The notes under the pieces: generated by a model
What the model was told of the DNA's origin: nothing
The model's input: the letters and a program-made list of their open reading frames with translations, nothing else
The model's database searches: none
Position numbers and translations under genes: made by a program
Part shown: piece after piece, positions 17,296-24,957 of the stretch
Layout: the number at the start of each line of letters is the position of its first letter
How positions within the stretch are numbered: the first letter of the stretch is position 1
NCBI RefSeq assembly: GCF_014529935.1
Contig: NZ_JACVFC010000006.1
Span: 248,001-312,000, forward strand
Direction of reading: 5' to 3'
DNA length: 64,000 bases
Source: Chitinophaga qingshengii
GTDB lineage: Bacteria > Bacteroidota > Bacteroidia > Chitinophagales > Chitinophagaceae

Positions 17296-18345
17296 TCAGA
17301 TAATCAGCATGGCATCACCATAGCTGAAGAAACGGTATTTCTCTTTGATGGCCTGTTGGTAAGCTTCCATGATCAGGTCATATCCTGCAAAGGCGCAAGT
17401 CATGATCAGCAGACTTGTTTTCGGCAGGTGGAAGTTGGTTACCAGCGCATTCGGAATAGCAAATTCATACGGCGGGTGGATAAAGGTGTTGGTCCAGCCT
17501 TCTGCCGCTTTCAGGAGGTTCTGCGCAGTCACGGAAGATTCTACGGCACGTACGGAAGTAGTACCAATAGCGCAGATCCTGCGGTTTTCTTCCTTCGCTT
17601 TGTTCACCACTTTCACGGCATGTTCCTCAATGTGGAAATATTCAGCATCCATCTTGTGTTTGCTCAGATCTTCCACTTCAATCGGACGGAAAGTACCCAA
17701 ACCGGTGTGCAGCGTTACTTCTGCAAATTTCACCCCTTTAATTTCCAGGCGTTTGATCAGCTCACGGCTGAAGTGCAAACCAGCAGTAGGAGCCGCTACA
17801 GCGCCTTCATACTTGGCATACACCGTTTGATAACGCTCCTTGTCTTCCTCTTCCGGTTTACGTTTGATATATTTTGGCAGCGGCGTTTCACCCAGGGTAT
17901 CCAACACCTGTTTGAACTCTTCATCATTGCCCTCAAATAAGAAACGGATGGTACGGCCTCTGGAAGTGGTATTATCAATTACTTCTGCCACCAGTGATTC
18001 GTCATCACCAAAATACAATTTGTTACCTACACGGATTTTACGCGCCGGGTCAACAATTACGTCCCACAGGCGATTTTGCTTGTTCAGCTCACGCAGCAGG
18101 AATACCTCAATTTTTGCTCCCGTTTTCTCCTTACGGCCATACAACCTTGCCGGAAACACCTTGGTGTTGTTCACAATCATCACATCCTTGTCATTGAAAT
18201 AACCCAGGATATCCTTGAATACCTTGTGTTCAATTTTTCCGGTAGTGCGATTTACCACCATTAAGCGTGATTCATCTCTTGTCTTGGAAGGGTGCTGTGC
18301 GATCAGGTTTAAAGGGAGATCGAATTTGAACTGTGATAGTTTCAT
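17296..18345 (-). CDS. queA: S-adenosylmethionine:tRNA ribosyltransferase-isomerase
   Basis: Transfers the ribosyl group of SAM to 7-aminomethyl-7-deazaguanine in tRNA, giving epoxyqueuosine. MKLSQFKFDLPLNLIAQHP is the canonical start; an earlier in-frame codon at 18381 is rejected because it lies upstream of a strong promoter box and has no homology. Other motifs are DVMIVNNTKVFPARL, the AAPTAGLHF signature and LVTNFHLPKTSLLIM. 349 residues, normal length. A consensus promoter lies at 18379-18410. Confidence 0.96.
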   Translation of the reverse strand: MKLSQFKFDLPLNLIAQHPSKTRDESRLMVVNRTTGKIEHKVFKDILGYFNDKDVMIVNNTKVFPARLYGRKEKTGAKIEVFLLRELNKQNRLWDVIVDPARKIRVGNKLYFGDDESLVAEVIDNTTSRGRTIRFLFEGNDEEFKQVLDTLGETPLPKYIKRKPEEEDKERYQTVYAKYEGAVAAPTAGLHFSRELIKRLEIKGVKFAEVTLHTGLGTFRPIEVEDLSKHKMDAEYFHIEEHAVKVVNKAKEENRRICAIGTTSVRAVESSVTAQNLLKAAEGWTNTFIHPPYEFAIPNALVTNFHLPKTSLLIMTCAFAGYDLIMEAYQQAIKEKYRFFSYGDAMLII

Positions 18346-18378
18346 ATTACGGTATGAATAAGAAATTTTTAGTGGGTG

Positions 18379-18410
18379 CAAAGGTACTGATTATTCCCTA
18401 TTCCATCAAA
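18379..18410 (-). promoter_or_regulatory. Bacteroidota-type promoter of queA
   Basis: On the minus strand TTTG (18407-18410) is followed after exactly 20 bp by TACCTTTG (18379-18386), matching the TTTG / TAnnTTTG consensus. The ATG is 33 bp downstream of the box. Confidence 0.7.
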
Positions 18411-18448
18411 AAAATGAGATATAAGTATAATAACCAGCTATATATGTA

Positions 18449-20197
18449 TTACATTCCTTTAGGTATAACTGCAATCAGCTGTTGTGTGTATGGATGCTGC
18501 GGATGATTATATACGGCATCCGCCTGCCCCATCTCCACTATCTTCCCTTTCTGCATCACCATCATCCGGTCGCTGATAAAACGGACCACCGACAAATCAT
18601 GGGAGATAAAAATACAGCTGAAACCAAACTCCTCCCGCAACCGGATCAGCAGGTTGAGCACCTGCGCCTGTACGCTTACATCCAATGCTGCCACCGATTC
18701 ATCACAGATAATGAAGGAAGGGTTTACCGCCAACGCCCGGGCTATCACCACCCGCTGCCGTTGCCCGCCGGAAAACTCATGCGGATAACGGTTTACATGC
18801 TCCGGCGACAGGTTCACCTTCTCCAGCAACTCCTGTACTTTTTCCCGCTGCGCCTTTTCGTTGCCATACAGGCCATGCACCTGCATGGGCTCCAGGATAG
18901 CCGATCCGATGGACTTCCGCGGGTTCAGGGAAGCATACGGGTCCTGGAAAATCAGCTGCATATCTTTCCGCAGCGCCCGCATACCTGCGGGGGACAGGCT
19001 ACGCAGGTCCTGCCCTTTATAAACAATACTTCCACCGGTTGGTTCTATCAACCGTAAAAGAGATCTTCCTAAGGTAGTTTTACCACAGCCCGACTCACCT
19101 ACCAGTCCCAGCGTTTCACCACTGTTAACGGTAAAGCTCACATCATCCACCGCTTTGTACCATTGCAGCACTTTGCCGGTAAAACTTTTTTTCACGGGAA
19201 ACCAGGTCTGCAGCCCATGTACTTCCAGCAACGGCGGATTACCAGCCAGCAAGGCTTGCCGGGCTTTCACCTCGCTGTCGCTGACAACCAGCCGGTTCAC
19301 CACATCTGCGACGGCGCCTGCTTTTTCATGTATTTGTCCGCTGGCATCGGTCTCCATAAAATCACGGGTAACCGGCAACCGCGACAGGCGCTTGTTTAAC
19401 GGGGGCCTGCAGGCAAGCAACCCTTTTGTATAAGGATGCTGCGGATGCTGAAATACCTGCCGTACCGGACCTTCTTCCACGATATTACCTTTGTACATCA
19501 CTACTACCCTTTCCGCCAGTTCCGCCACCACACCCAGGTCGTGCGTAATAAACAGCACGCTCATATCCATTTGTTGCTGCAGCTCTTTCAGCAGTTCCAG
19601 GATGGCCTTTTGCACCGTTACATCCAGTGCCGTAGTAGGTTCATCGGCAATCAGCAGGCGGGGTTCGCAGGAAATAGCCATGGCAATCATGACGCGTTGT
19701 TTTTGTCCGCCGGACAGTTCATGCGGGTAACGGTTCATGATGGCAGCCGGATCGGGCAGTTTTACCCGGGCAAACAGCGCTTTCGCCTGCTCACGGGCTT
19801 CCCGCTGTGGGATACCCTTGTGCAGCCGGATAGCTTCTGTGACCTGGGCGCCACAGGTATGTAAAGGATTGAGGGAGGTCATAGGCTCCTGGAAGATCAT
19901 GGCAATTTCGTTGCCACGGTAAGCCCGCATGGCCGTATCAGGGAGTTGAGCCAGGTCTGTCACCTGTCCATCGGCATGATGGTAGAGGATTTTTCCGTGG
20001 GAGATTTTTCCGGGCGCCTGTATCAGGCGCATCACGGAAAGAGAGGTCACCGATTTACCGGAACCGGATTCCCCTACTACTCCAATAATCTCCCCCTTGC
20101 CTATAGACAGGTTCAGGTGGTTGACAGCCGTAACAATGGTATCATGTGCGTGGAAGGTAACTTCCATATCTTGTATTTCCAGGCGGGTTGCATGCAT
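18449..20197 (-). CDS. ABC transporter ATP-binding protein with two ATPase domains (oligopeptide/dipeptide type)
   Basis: Two fused nucleotide-binding domains of the Opp/Dpp/GsiA-YejF type. Domain 1 has Walker A GESGSGKS, signature LSGGQKQR and Walker B LLIADEPTTALD; domain 2 has GESGCGKT, FSGGQRQR and IICDESVAALD. Each domain carries the HPQHPYT C-terminal motif that typifies peptide importers. A TTG start at 20215 is possible, but the ATG at 20197 (MHATRLEIQDMEV) is preferred, giving 582 residues. It starts about 20 bp after the AMP nucleosidase stop. No permease or binding protein is nearby, so partners must be encoded elsewhere. Confidence 0.93.
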   Translation of the reverse strand: MHATRLEIQDMEVTFHAHDTIVTAVNHLNLSIGKGEIIGVVGESGSGKSVTSLSVMRLIQAPGKISHGKILYHHADGQVTDLAQLPDTAMRAYRGNEIAMIFQEPMTSLNPLHTCGAQVTEAIRLHKGIPQREAREQAKALFARVKLPDPAAIMNRYPHELSGGQKQRVMIAMAISCEPRLLIADEPTTALDVTVQKAILELLKELQQQMDMSVLFITHDLGVVAELAERVVVMYKGNIVEEGPVRQVFQHPQHPYTKGLLACRPPLNKRLSRLPVTRDFMETDASGQIHEKAGAVADVVNRLVVSDSEVKARQALLAGNPPLLEVHGLQTWFPVKKSFTGKVLQWYKAVDDVSFTVNSGETLGLVGESGCGKTTLGRSLLRLIEPTGGSIVYKGQDLRSLSPAGMRALRKDMQLIFQDPYASLNPRKSIGSAILEPMQVHGLYGNEKAQREKVQELLEKVNLSPEHVNRYPHEFSGGQRQRVVIARALAVNPSFIICDESVAALDVSVQAQVLNLLIRLREEFGFSCIFISHDLSVVRFISDRMMVMQKGKIVEMGQADAVYNHPQHPYTQQLIAVIPKGM

Positions 20198-20217
20198 GCC
20201 CGGAAGATACAACAATT

Positions 20218-20988
20218 CTAAAAACGCAGGTGCTTCACCGTTTGGTGGCTGTCGATCAGTTTCTGCAGGGATTCAATACCAATTTGCAGGTGGCGTTCCA
20301 CATATTTGGTAGTTACCTTTTTGTCGCTTTCTTCTGTTTTAACGCCTTCCGGTATCATGGGCTGGTCGGAAACGAGCAGCAGGGCGCCGGTAGGGATTTT
20401 GTTGAAGAAGCCCACAGAGAAGATAGTGGCCGTTTCCATGTCCACCGCCATAGCTCTTACGCGTTCCAGGTATTGTTTGAATTCCGCATCATGTTCCCAT
20501 ACCCGGCGGTTGGTAGTGTAGCAGGTGCCGGTCCAGTAATCGTGGCCCAGTTCACGGATGGTGGTGGAGATAGCCTTTTGCAGCGCAAATGCCGGCAGTG
20601 CAGGTACTTCAGCCGGGAAATAGTCGTTGGAGGTACCTTCGCCCCGTATTGCCGCGATGGGCAGTATCAGGTCGCCGATGGCGTTTTTCTTTTTCAGACC
20701 GCCGCATTTACCCAGGAACAATACTGCTTTGGGGTGAATAGCACTCAGCAGGTCCATGACGGTGGCCGCACCAGGGCTGCCCATACCGAAATTAATAATG
20801 GTAATATCGCCGGCAGTAGCGCACTGCATCGGTTTACCTGCGCCGATAATTTCAACGTTGTTCCATTCGGCAAACATGGTCAGGTAGTTACTGAAATTGG
20901 TGAGGAGGATGTGGGACCCGAAGCGGTCCAGCTTTTCACCAGTGTAGCGGGGAAGCCAATTAGCTACAATTTCTTCTTTTGTCTTCAT
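20218..20988 (-). CDS. amn: AMP nucleosidase
   Basis: Hydrolyses AMP to adenine and ribose 5-phosphate, a purine-salvage and energy-balance step. The 256-residue protein is the short Bacteroidota form with only the phosphorylase-like catalytic domain. Visible are INFGMGSPGAATVMDLL, a LFLGKCGGL loop, the MAVDMETATIFSVGFF region of the nucleoside-phosphorylase fold, and the LLLVSDQPMIPEGVKT segment. A promoter-like TATATTTG lies at 21003-21010. It is followed directly by the double-ATPase ABC gene. Confidence 0.93.
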   Translation of the reverse strand: MKTKEEIVANWLPRYTGEKLDRFGSHILLTNFSNYLTMFAEWNNVEIIGAGKPMQCATAGDITIINFGMGSPGAATVMDLLSAIHPKAVLFLGKCGGLKKKNAIGDLILPIAAIRGEGTSNDYFPAEVPALPAFALQKAISTTIRELGHDYWTGTCYTTNRRVWEHDAEFKQYLERVRAMAVDMETATIFSVGFFNKIPTGALLLVSDQPMIPEGVKTEESDKKVTTKYVERHLQIGIESLQKLIDSHQTVKHLRF

Positions 20989-21002
20989 AGCCTTTTGACA
21001 CG

Positions 21003-21010
21003 CAAATATA
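21003..21010 (-). promoter_or_regulatory. candidate -7 box for amn
   Basis: TATATTTG on the minus strand fits TAnnTTTG, 15 bp upstream of the amn ATG. In the same divergent spacer TATCTTCG (21044-21051, plus strand) is a near match for the HsdR-N gene. Confidence 0.45.
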
Positions 21011-21073
21011 AGGTTTTATTCGGTATTCTCCATATTATCCTCCTATCTTCGTAATGGCATAAATAATACAGTA

Positions 21074-21514
21074 TTGATCACCATTCACTTTCCACCACCG
21101 GATTTCAGGATCAGCAAGGAGCAGGATAAAGAACTGATCTTTGACCGTTACCGGAAAAAGTATGTACGCCTTACACCAGAAGAGTGGGTAAGACAAAATT
21201 TCCTCAACTACCTCGTAAAATCCATGGGGTACCCTGCTTCCCTGATCGGAATTGAGAAAGAGATTATGCTCGGGGAGCTGAAAAAACGTTTCGATATCGT
21301 GGTGTATAACCGGCAGATGGAACCCTGGATGCTGATAGAATGTAAGGAGATGAATGTTCCTATCAGCCAGCAAACGCTGGAACAGGTAGTCCGTTATAAT
21401 ATGGTCATTCCGGCTACCTACCTGGTGATGACCAATGGTACCCATACCTTCTGCTGCACTCACAACGCTGAATCGAGGCAATGGCTGTTTCTCGATGCCC
21501 TCCCTGTATTTTGA
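21074..21514 (+). CDS. orphan type I restriction HsdR N-terminal (PD-(D/E)xK) domain protein
   Basis: A 146-residue protein consisting only of an HsdR-N nuclease-fold domain. The core shows an acidic residue in KRFDIVVYN and the ECK motif in MLIECKEMNVP, followed by QTLEQVVRYN, a plausible PD-(D/E)xK active site. It lacks the helicase part of HsdR, and no hsdM or hsdS is present. Such stand-alone proteins are widespread in Bacteroidota next to housekeeping genes, so a restriction role is doubtful. The start is taken as TTG 21074 because no in-frame ATG precedes the conserved HFPPPDFRI beginning; other non-ATG starts further upstream are possible. Confidence 0.88.
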   Translation: MITIHFPPPDFRISKEQDKELIFDRYRKKYVRLTPEEWVRQNFLNYLVKSMGYPASLIGIEKEIMLGELKKRFDIVVYNRQMEPWMLIECKEMNVPISQQTLEQVVRYNMVIPATYLVMTNGTHTFCCTHNAESRQWLFLDALPVF

Positions 21515-21637
21515 TATTTAGTTATTTTGATATTTAATTATTGAGGGTTCCTCTATGAATAAAAAACAGCGAAGACCGCTAAGATCTCCGCTGCATTTTA
21601 AATAGCTAAATTCAAAAATAACTAAATCCCTAAATGA
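21515..21637. repeat. intergenic inverted repeat with GCGAAGA core (copy C)
   Basis: CAGCGAAGA (21567-21575) and TCTCCGCTG (21585-21593) form a 9-bp stem with one mismatch. It is embedded in imperfect AT-rich outer arms: TTTAGTTATTTTGATATTTA on the left resembles the complement of AAATTCAAAAATAACTAAAT on the right. It fills the gap between the convergent HsdR-N and glutamate dehydrogenase genes. Core and position match copies A and B. Confidence 0.65.
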
Positions 21638-23056
21638 TCAAGGGAAGATACCCAGTTGCTCGTAAGCGGCACCCACCTTGTTAATCGCTACCACATAAGC
21701 GGCTGTACGCATATCGTGGATCTGCGGATTGGCCATCATTACGTCGCGCACCTCGTGAAGGGCAGCGTGCATGGTTTCTTCGAGACCGGAGTACACCAGA
21801 TCTACTTCGTCGGCGCCATGACCGATGAATTTCCTTTCTTTTTCAGATACTTTTTTACCGGTCAGGTCTTCGATGGTTTGCAGAATGTGAATATTCATGT
21901 TTTCATCGAAACGTTTGCCCAGACGGCCATAACGCACGTGGCTCAGATTTTTCAGCCATTCGAAGTAAGAAACGGTTACACCGCCGGCGTTCAGGAACAT
22001 GTCCGGCACTACGATAACGCCTTTTTTGTTCAGGATTTCATCAGCTTCCGGCGTGAGCGGGCCGTTGGCGGCTTCACCGATGATCTTAGCCTTTACATTA
22101 GGAGCGTTGTGTTTATCGATCACGTTTTCGAGCGCGGCAGGGATCAGGATTTCGCATTCCAGTTCCAGACCGTCCGTATTTTTATTCAGGTTGGCAGAAC
22201 CCGGGAAGTTGATGATAGAGCCGGTTTCTTTTTTATGTTTCTGTACTGCATCAGGATCGAGGCCATTTTCGTTGAAGATGGCGCCATCCCATTCGATGAG
22301 GCAGATTACTTTAGCACCTGCTTCGTGGAAGTATTTGGCAGCATGATAACCTACGTTACCCATACCTTGTACCACCACACGTTTACCTTCGATGCCGGTA
22401 GTAAGGCCGAGGCGTTCCATATCTTCCTTGATGTTGCACAGCTCACGCAGGCCGTAGAACACACCGAGGCCTGTAGCTTCAGTACGTCCGCGTACGCCGC
22501 CCTGGGATACCGGTTTACCGGTAACGCAGCCGTAGCCGTCAATTTCACCCGGGCGGAGACTCATGTAAGTATCCAGTATCCAGCTCATTTCTCTTTCACC
22601 GGTACCATAGTCAGGAGCCGGAACGTCGGTACCGGGGCCGATAAAGTTTTTCTTTACCAGTTCAGCGGTATAACGGCGGGTAATTGCTTCCAGCTGGAAG
22701 GGAGTATAGTTGCGGGGATTAATTTTGATACCACCTTTGGCGCCACCAAAGGGCACGTTTACGATCGCGCATTTGTAGGTCATCAGGGAAGCCAGGGCCA
22801 TCACCTCATCCTGGTTTACTTCATCGCTGAAGCGGATACCACCTTTACAGGGCAGTTTGTGATGGGAGTGCTGTACCCGGTAAGCTTCAATTACCTGTAC
22901 ACCATCGCCTATTCTTACCGGAAATTTGATCTGGTAAACGGCGTTACAGGCTTTGATCTGCTCCAGGATACCTTTATCCCATTTGGTGAATACAGCGGCT
23001 TTGTCGAAACTTTTTTCCACGCTCTGGAAAAAGCTATAATGCTGATCTTGCGACAT
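21638..23056 (-). CDS. Glu/Leu/Phe/Val dehydrogenase (glutamate dehydrogenase-like)
   Basis: Oxidative deamination of an amino acid with NAD(P), probably glutamate to 2-oxoglutarate. Length 472 residues, hexameric GDH class. Substrate loop KCAIVNVPFGGAKGGIKINP with catalytic Lys; P-and-D motif TDVPAPDYGTGEREMSW; Rossmann motif VVVQGMGNVGYHAAKYF. The C-terminal dimerisation helices are intact. It lies 40 bp downstream of the ccmD-like gene on the same strand, though a shared transcript is not required. Exact amino-acid specificity is not certain. Confidence 0.94.
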   Translation of the reverse strand: MSQDQHYSFFQSVEKSFDKAAVFTKWDKGILEQIKACNAVYQIKFPVRIGDGVQVIEAYRVQHSHHKLPCKGGIRFSDEVNQDEVMALASLMTYKCAIVNVPFGGAKGGIKINPRNYTPFQLEAITRRYTAELVKKNFIGPGTDVPAPDYGTGEREMSWILDTYMSLRPGEIDGYGCVTGKPVSQGGVRGRTEATGLGVFYGLRELCNIKEDMERLGLTTGIEGKRVVVQGMGNVGYHAAKYFHEAGAKVICLIEWDGAIFNENGLDPDAVQKHKKETGSIINFPGSANLNKNTDGLELECEILIPAALENVIDKHNAPNVKAKIIGEAANGPLTPEADEILNKKGVIVVPDMFLNAGGVTVSYFEWLKNLSHVRYGRLGKRFDENMNIHILQTIEDLTGKKVSEKERKFIGHGADEVDLVYSGLEETMHAALHEVRDVMMANPQIHDMRTAAYVVAINKVGAAYEQLGIFP

Positions 23057-23096
23057 AATATGTATTGTTTTGGTATAACGATTAGATTATCACGGA

Positions 23097-23330
23097 TTAT
23101 TTTTTATCCCGCTGCTCCAACTTGCTGATCTTTCTGTCCAGGTTAATGAGGAAGAGAACAATACCCAGGAAGATGATCAACAACACACCGACGATCACAT
23201 ATATTTTGTTATTGCTGCGGAAGAACTGATTTACGGCCCCTGACTCTGTATCCTGTTGTTGTGCATTTGCCAGGACCGACACCAGCAGGAGGGTGATTGT
23301 CAGGCAGAATGAAAACGCTTTATTGATCAT
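23097..23330 (-). CDS. CcmD-like small membrane protein of cytochrome c maturation
   Basis: A 77-residue protein with an N-terminal signal or first membrane segment (CLTITLLLVSVLANA), a periplasmic linker with QQQDTESG, and a second membrane helix (VIVGVLLIIFLGIVLFLIN) followed by a basic tail DRKISKLEQRDKK. This topology matches CcmD-family proteins found in Bacteroidota beside the CcsA/CcmC gene. It overlaps that gene by 4 bp (ATGA), a translational-coupling arrangement that supports the call. Confidence 0.85.
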   Translation of the reverse strand: MINKAFSFCLTITLLLVSVLANAQQQDTESGAVNQFFRSNNKIYVIVGVLLIIFLGIVLFLINLDRKISKLEQRDKK

Positions 23331-24001
23331 TTAAAAATATTTTTAAGCTCAAGTTTTTTATACCGGACTACGAGTGTATAGATCCATACACTGAGGAGCG
23401 TCCAGCCGATGAAGGCCGGGTACAGTACCATTTTCATGCCGCCGTCCGTGTCTTTCGAAGCAAATCCGGGCGTGGTAGCGCTTCCCGGGTGAAGGGAGTC
23501 CACCATGCGGGGGATAATATAAGTCAGCGGGATGAGCAGGGCAAAGGCAAAAATGTTGAACACCGCAGAGATACGGGCTCTTTTGTCAATATCATGAATG
23601 GAGATGCGCAGTACCAGGTAAGCCAGGTAAATAAGGATGGCGATGGCCGTGCACATTTGTTTAGGGTCGTCTGTGAGGGTGCCTCCCCAGGTATAGGTAG
23701 CCCAGAGGGAACCGGTCGCAAACCCCAGCACGCCAAAAAAGGCGCCTACCCGTGCTGCACTGGAGGCATATACGTCTCTTCTCAGATCATATTTTGACAG
23801 GTAAAGGAGGGAGTTAACGACGGAGATGGTGAACATGGTATACATACATATCCACATTGGCACATGAAAAAACAATCCACGGGATGATTGTCCATTGGTT
23901 CCTATAATTGGTATTTTAATAGTGAACCCGGCGATAATTACATAAATCAGAAGCAGTATCGCTAATGCTTTCCACCAATGTCTGGCCATTTTTAACAGCA
24001 A
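23327..24001 (-). CDS. cytochrome c biogenesis heme-handling protein (CcmC/CcsA family)
   Basis: A membrane protein of 224 residues with six predicted helices. The WATYTWGGTLTDDPKQ segment is a divergent version of the tryptophan-rich WWD heme-binding motif, and flanking His residues are present (FHVPMWICM in loop 1, DSLHPGS later). It presents heme to the maturation system at the outer face of the inner membrane. It overlaps the ccmD-like gene by 4 bp and lies 132 bp after ccmB. It has its own consensus promoter (24012-24042). Confidence 0.92.
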   Translation of the reverse strand: MLLKMARHWWKALAILLLIYVIIAGFTIKIPIIGTNGQSSRGLFFHVPMWICMYTMFTISVVNSLLYLSKYDLRRDVYASSAARVGAFFGVLGFATGSLWATYTWGGTLTDDPKQMCTAIAILIYLAYLVLRISIHDIDKRARISAVFNIFAFALLIPLTYIIPRMVDSLHPGSATTPGFASKDTDGGMKMVLYPAFIGWTLLSVWIYTLVVRYKKLELKNIFK

Positions 24002-24011
24002 TATTCCGGGG

Positions 24012-24042
24012 CAAACCTACACGTTTTATCCTTAATCGCAAA
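24012..24042 (-). promoter_or_regulatory. Bacteroidota-type promoter of ccsA/ccmC-like gene
   Basis: Minus-strand TTTG (24039-24042), 19-bp spacer, TAGGTTTG (24012-24019): a full match to the -33/-7 consensus, 10 bp before the ATG. It indicates transcription independent of ccmB. Confidence 0.7.
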
Positions 24043-24133
24043 GATTTTACGCGATTTTAAGTTTATCCAAAATCCTGAATTACCCGTTAAAATCCGTTTA
24101 TATAAGTAGCAGAAATGTTCGATATTTCGAAAA

Positions 24134-24796
24134 TCAGTCCTTCCACAAAAACGGGAAGAGCACCATGGTGAGGGCGATAGTGAGGAGGTCCATCCCTCCC
24201 AGCAGGAAAAACATTTTAGGCAGGCCCGGTTGGTATACTGTCACAAAAGCCGACAAGGACACGTTGGCCAGCAGCATCAGCATGGGCATCATCAGCGGAA
24301 AGCCCATTACCGCCATCAGGGCAGCGTTATGGTTGGCCTGTGCCGCAATAGCCGCCAGTACGGTAAATAACAGGCTCAGGCTGGTGCCACCCAGCAATAC
24401 AATGCCAACGAAATAGCCGGTATTGTTCAGCGGGTTGCCCAGGAACATAAAGCTGCATACCAGCGCGATCAGGCTCATCAGCATCATCAGGATAACATTA
24501 TAGATCAGCTTGGCCGCTATGAAAGCCCTGGGAGAAGTGAGTGAGTAAAAATATAAGAGCCGTCCCCTGTTTTCCTGCATAAAACTTTTGGCAATGGCGT
24601 TTACCGCTACAAACAGCTGTATCACCCAGAAAAGGGCGTTCCACAGTTTATCATCCGGTTTTCCCATCATCAGGTTGATCACAAAAACGGTGGAAATGAT
24701 ATAGAGCAACACCCCGTAAAAGGCGTATTGTTGCCGCAGTTCCAGCACCAGGTCCTTACGGACCAGGGTATATATTTGATGGATGGTACTTTTCAT
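24134..24796 (-). CDS. ccmB: heme exporter protein CcmB family
   Basis: A 220-residue ABC-type membrane component of the c-type cytochrome maturation system, with six hydrophobic helices. The start QIYTLVRKDLVLELRQQYAFYG and SFMQENRGRLLYFYSLTSPRAF are hallmark CcmB motifs. CcmB normally works with the ATPase CcmA; no ccmA is in the window, so the partner lies elsewhere or is replaced. A near-consensus TAATTTCG (24804-24811, minus strand) lies upstream, at the edge of an inverted repeat. Confidence 0.9.
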   Translation of the reverse strand: MKSTIHQIYTLVRKDLVLELRQQYAFYGVLLYIISTVFVINLMMGKPDDKLWNALFWVIQLFVAVNAIAKSFMQENRGRLLYFYSLTSPRAFIAAKLIYNVILMMLMSLIALVCSFMFLGNPLNNTGYFVGIVLLGGTSLSLLFTVLAAIAAQANHNAALMAVMGFPLMMPMLMLLANVSLSAFVTVYQPGLPKMFFLLGGMDLLTIALTMVLFPFLWKD

Positions 24797-24806
24797 TTGA
24801 GCGCGA

Positions 24807-24922
24807 AATTACGAATTAGGAATTACGAATGACGAATTTAAGGCTGCTTTATGAGCCATCTGCTAATTGACTGCTCCATCGAGTCCCCTTCATTCGTCAT
24901 TCGTAATTCTCCATTCGTAATT
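24807..24922. repeat. inverted repeat of AATTACGAAT units between divergent ccmB and accC
   Basis: Two 31-bp arms, 24807-24837 and 24892-24922, are inverted copies matching at 28 of 31 positions, each made of AATTACGAAT-type units; the 54-bp spacer shows no ORF. Unlike copies A-C it lies between divergent 5' ends. It could be a palindromic repeat element (REP- or MITE-like) or a regulatory cruciform. Confidence 0.85.
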
Positions 24923-24957
24923 GATTCCTTATATTAGCTGCTTGTTAAAAATTTTGC

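Noticed and set aside
18346..18381. Upstream extension of queA
   Set aside because: It would place the start inside the promoter box region; MKLSQFKFDLP is the canonical beginning.
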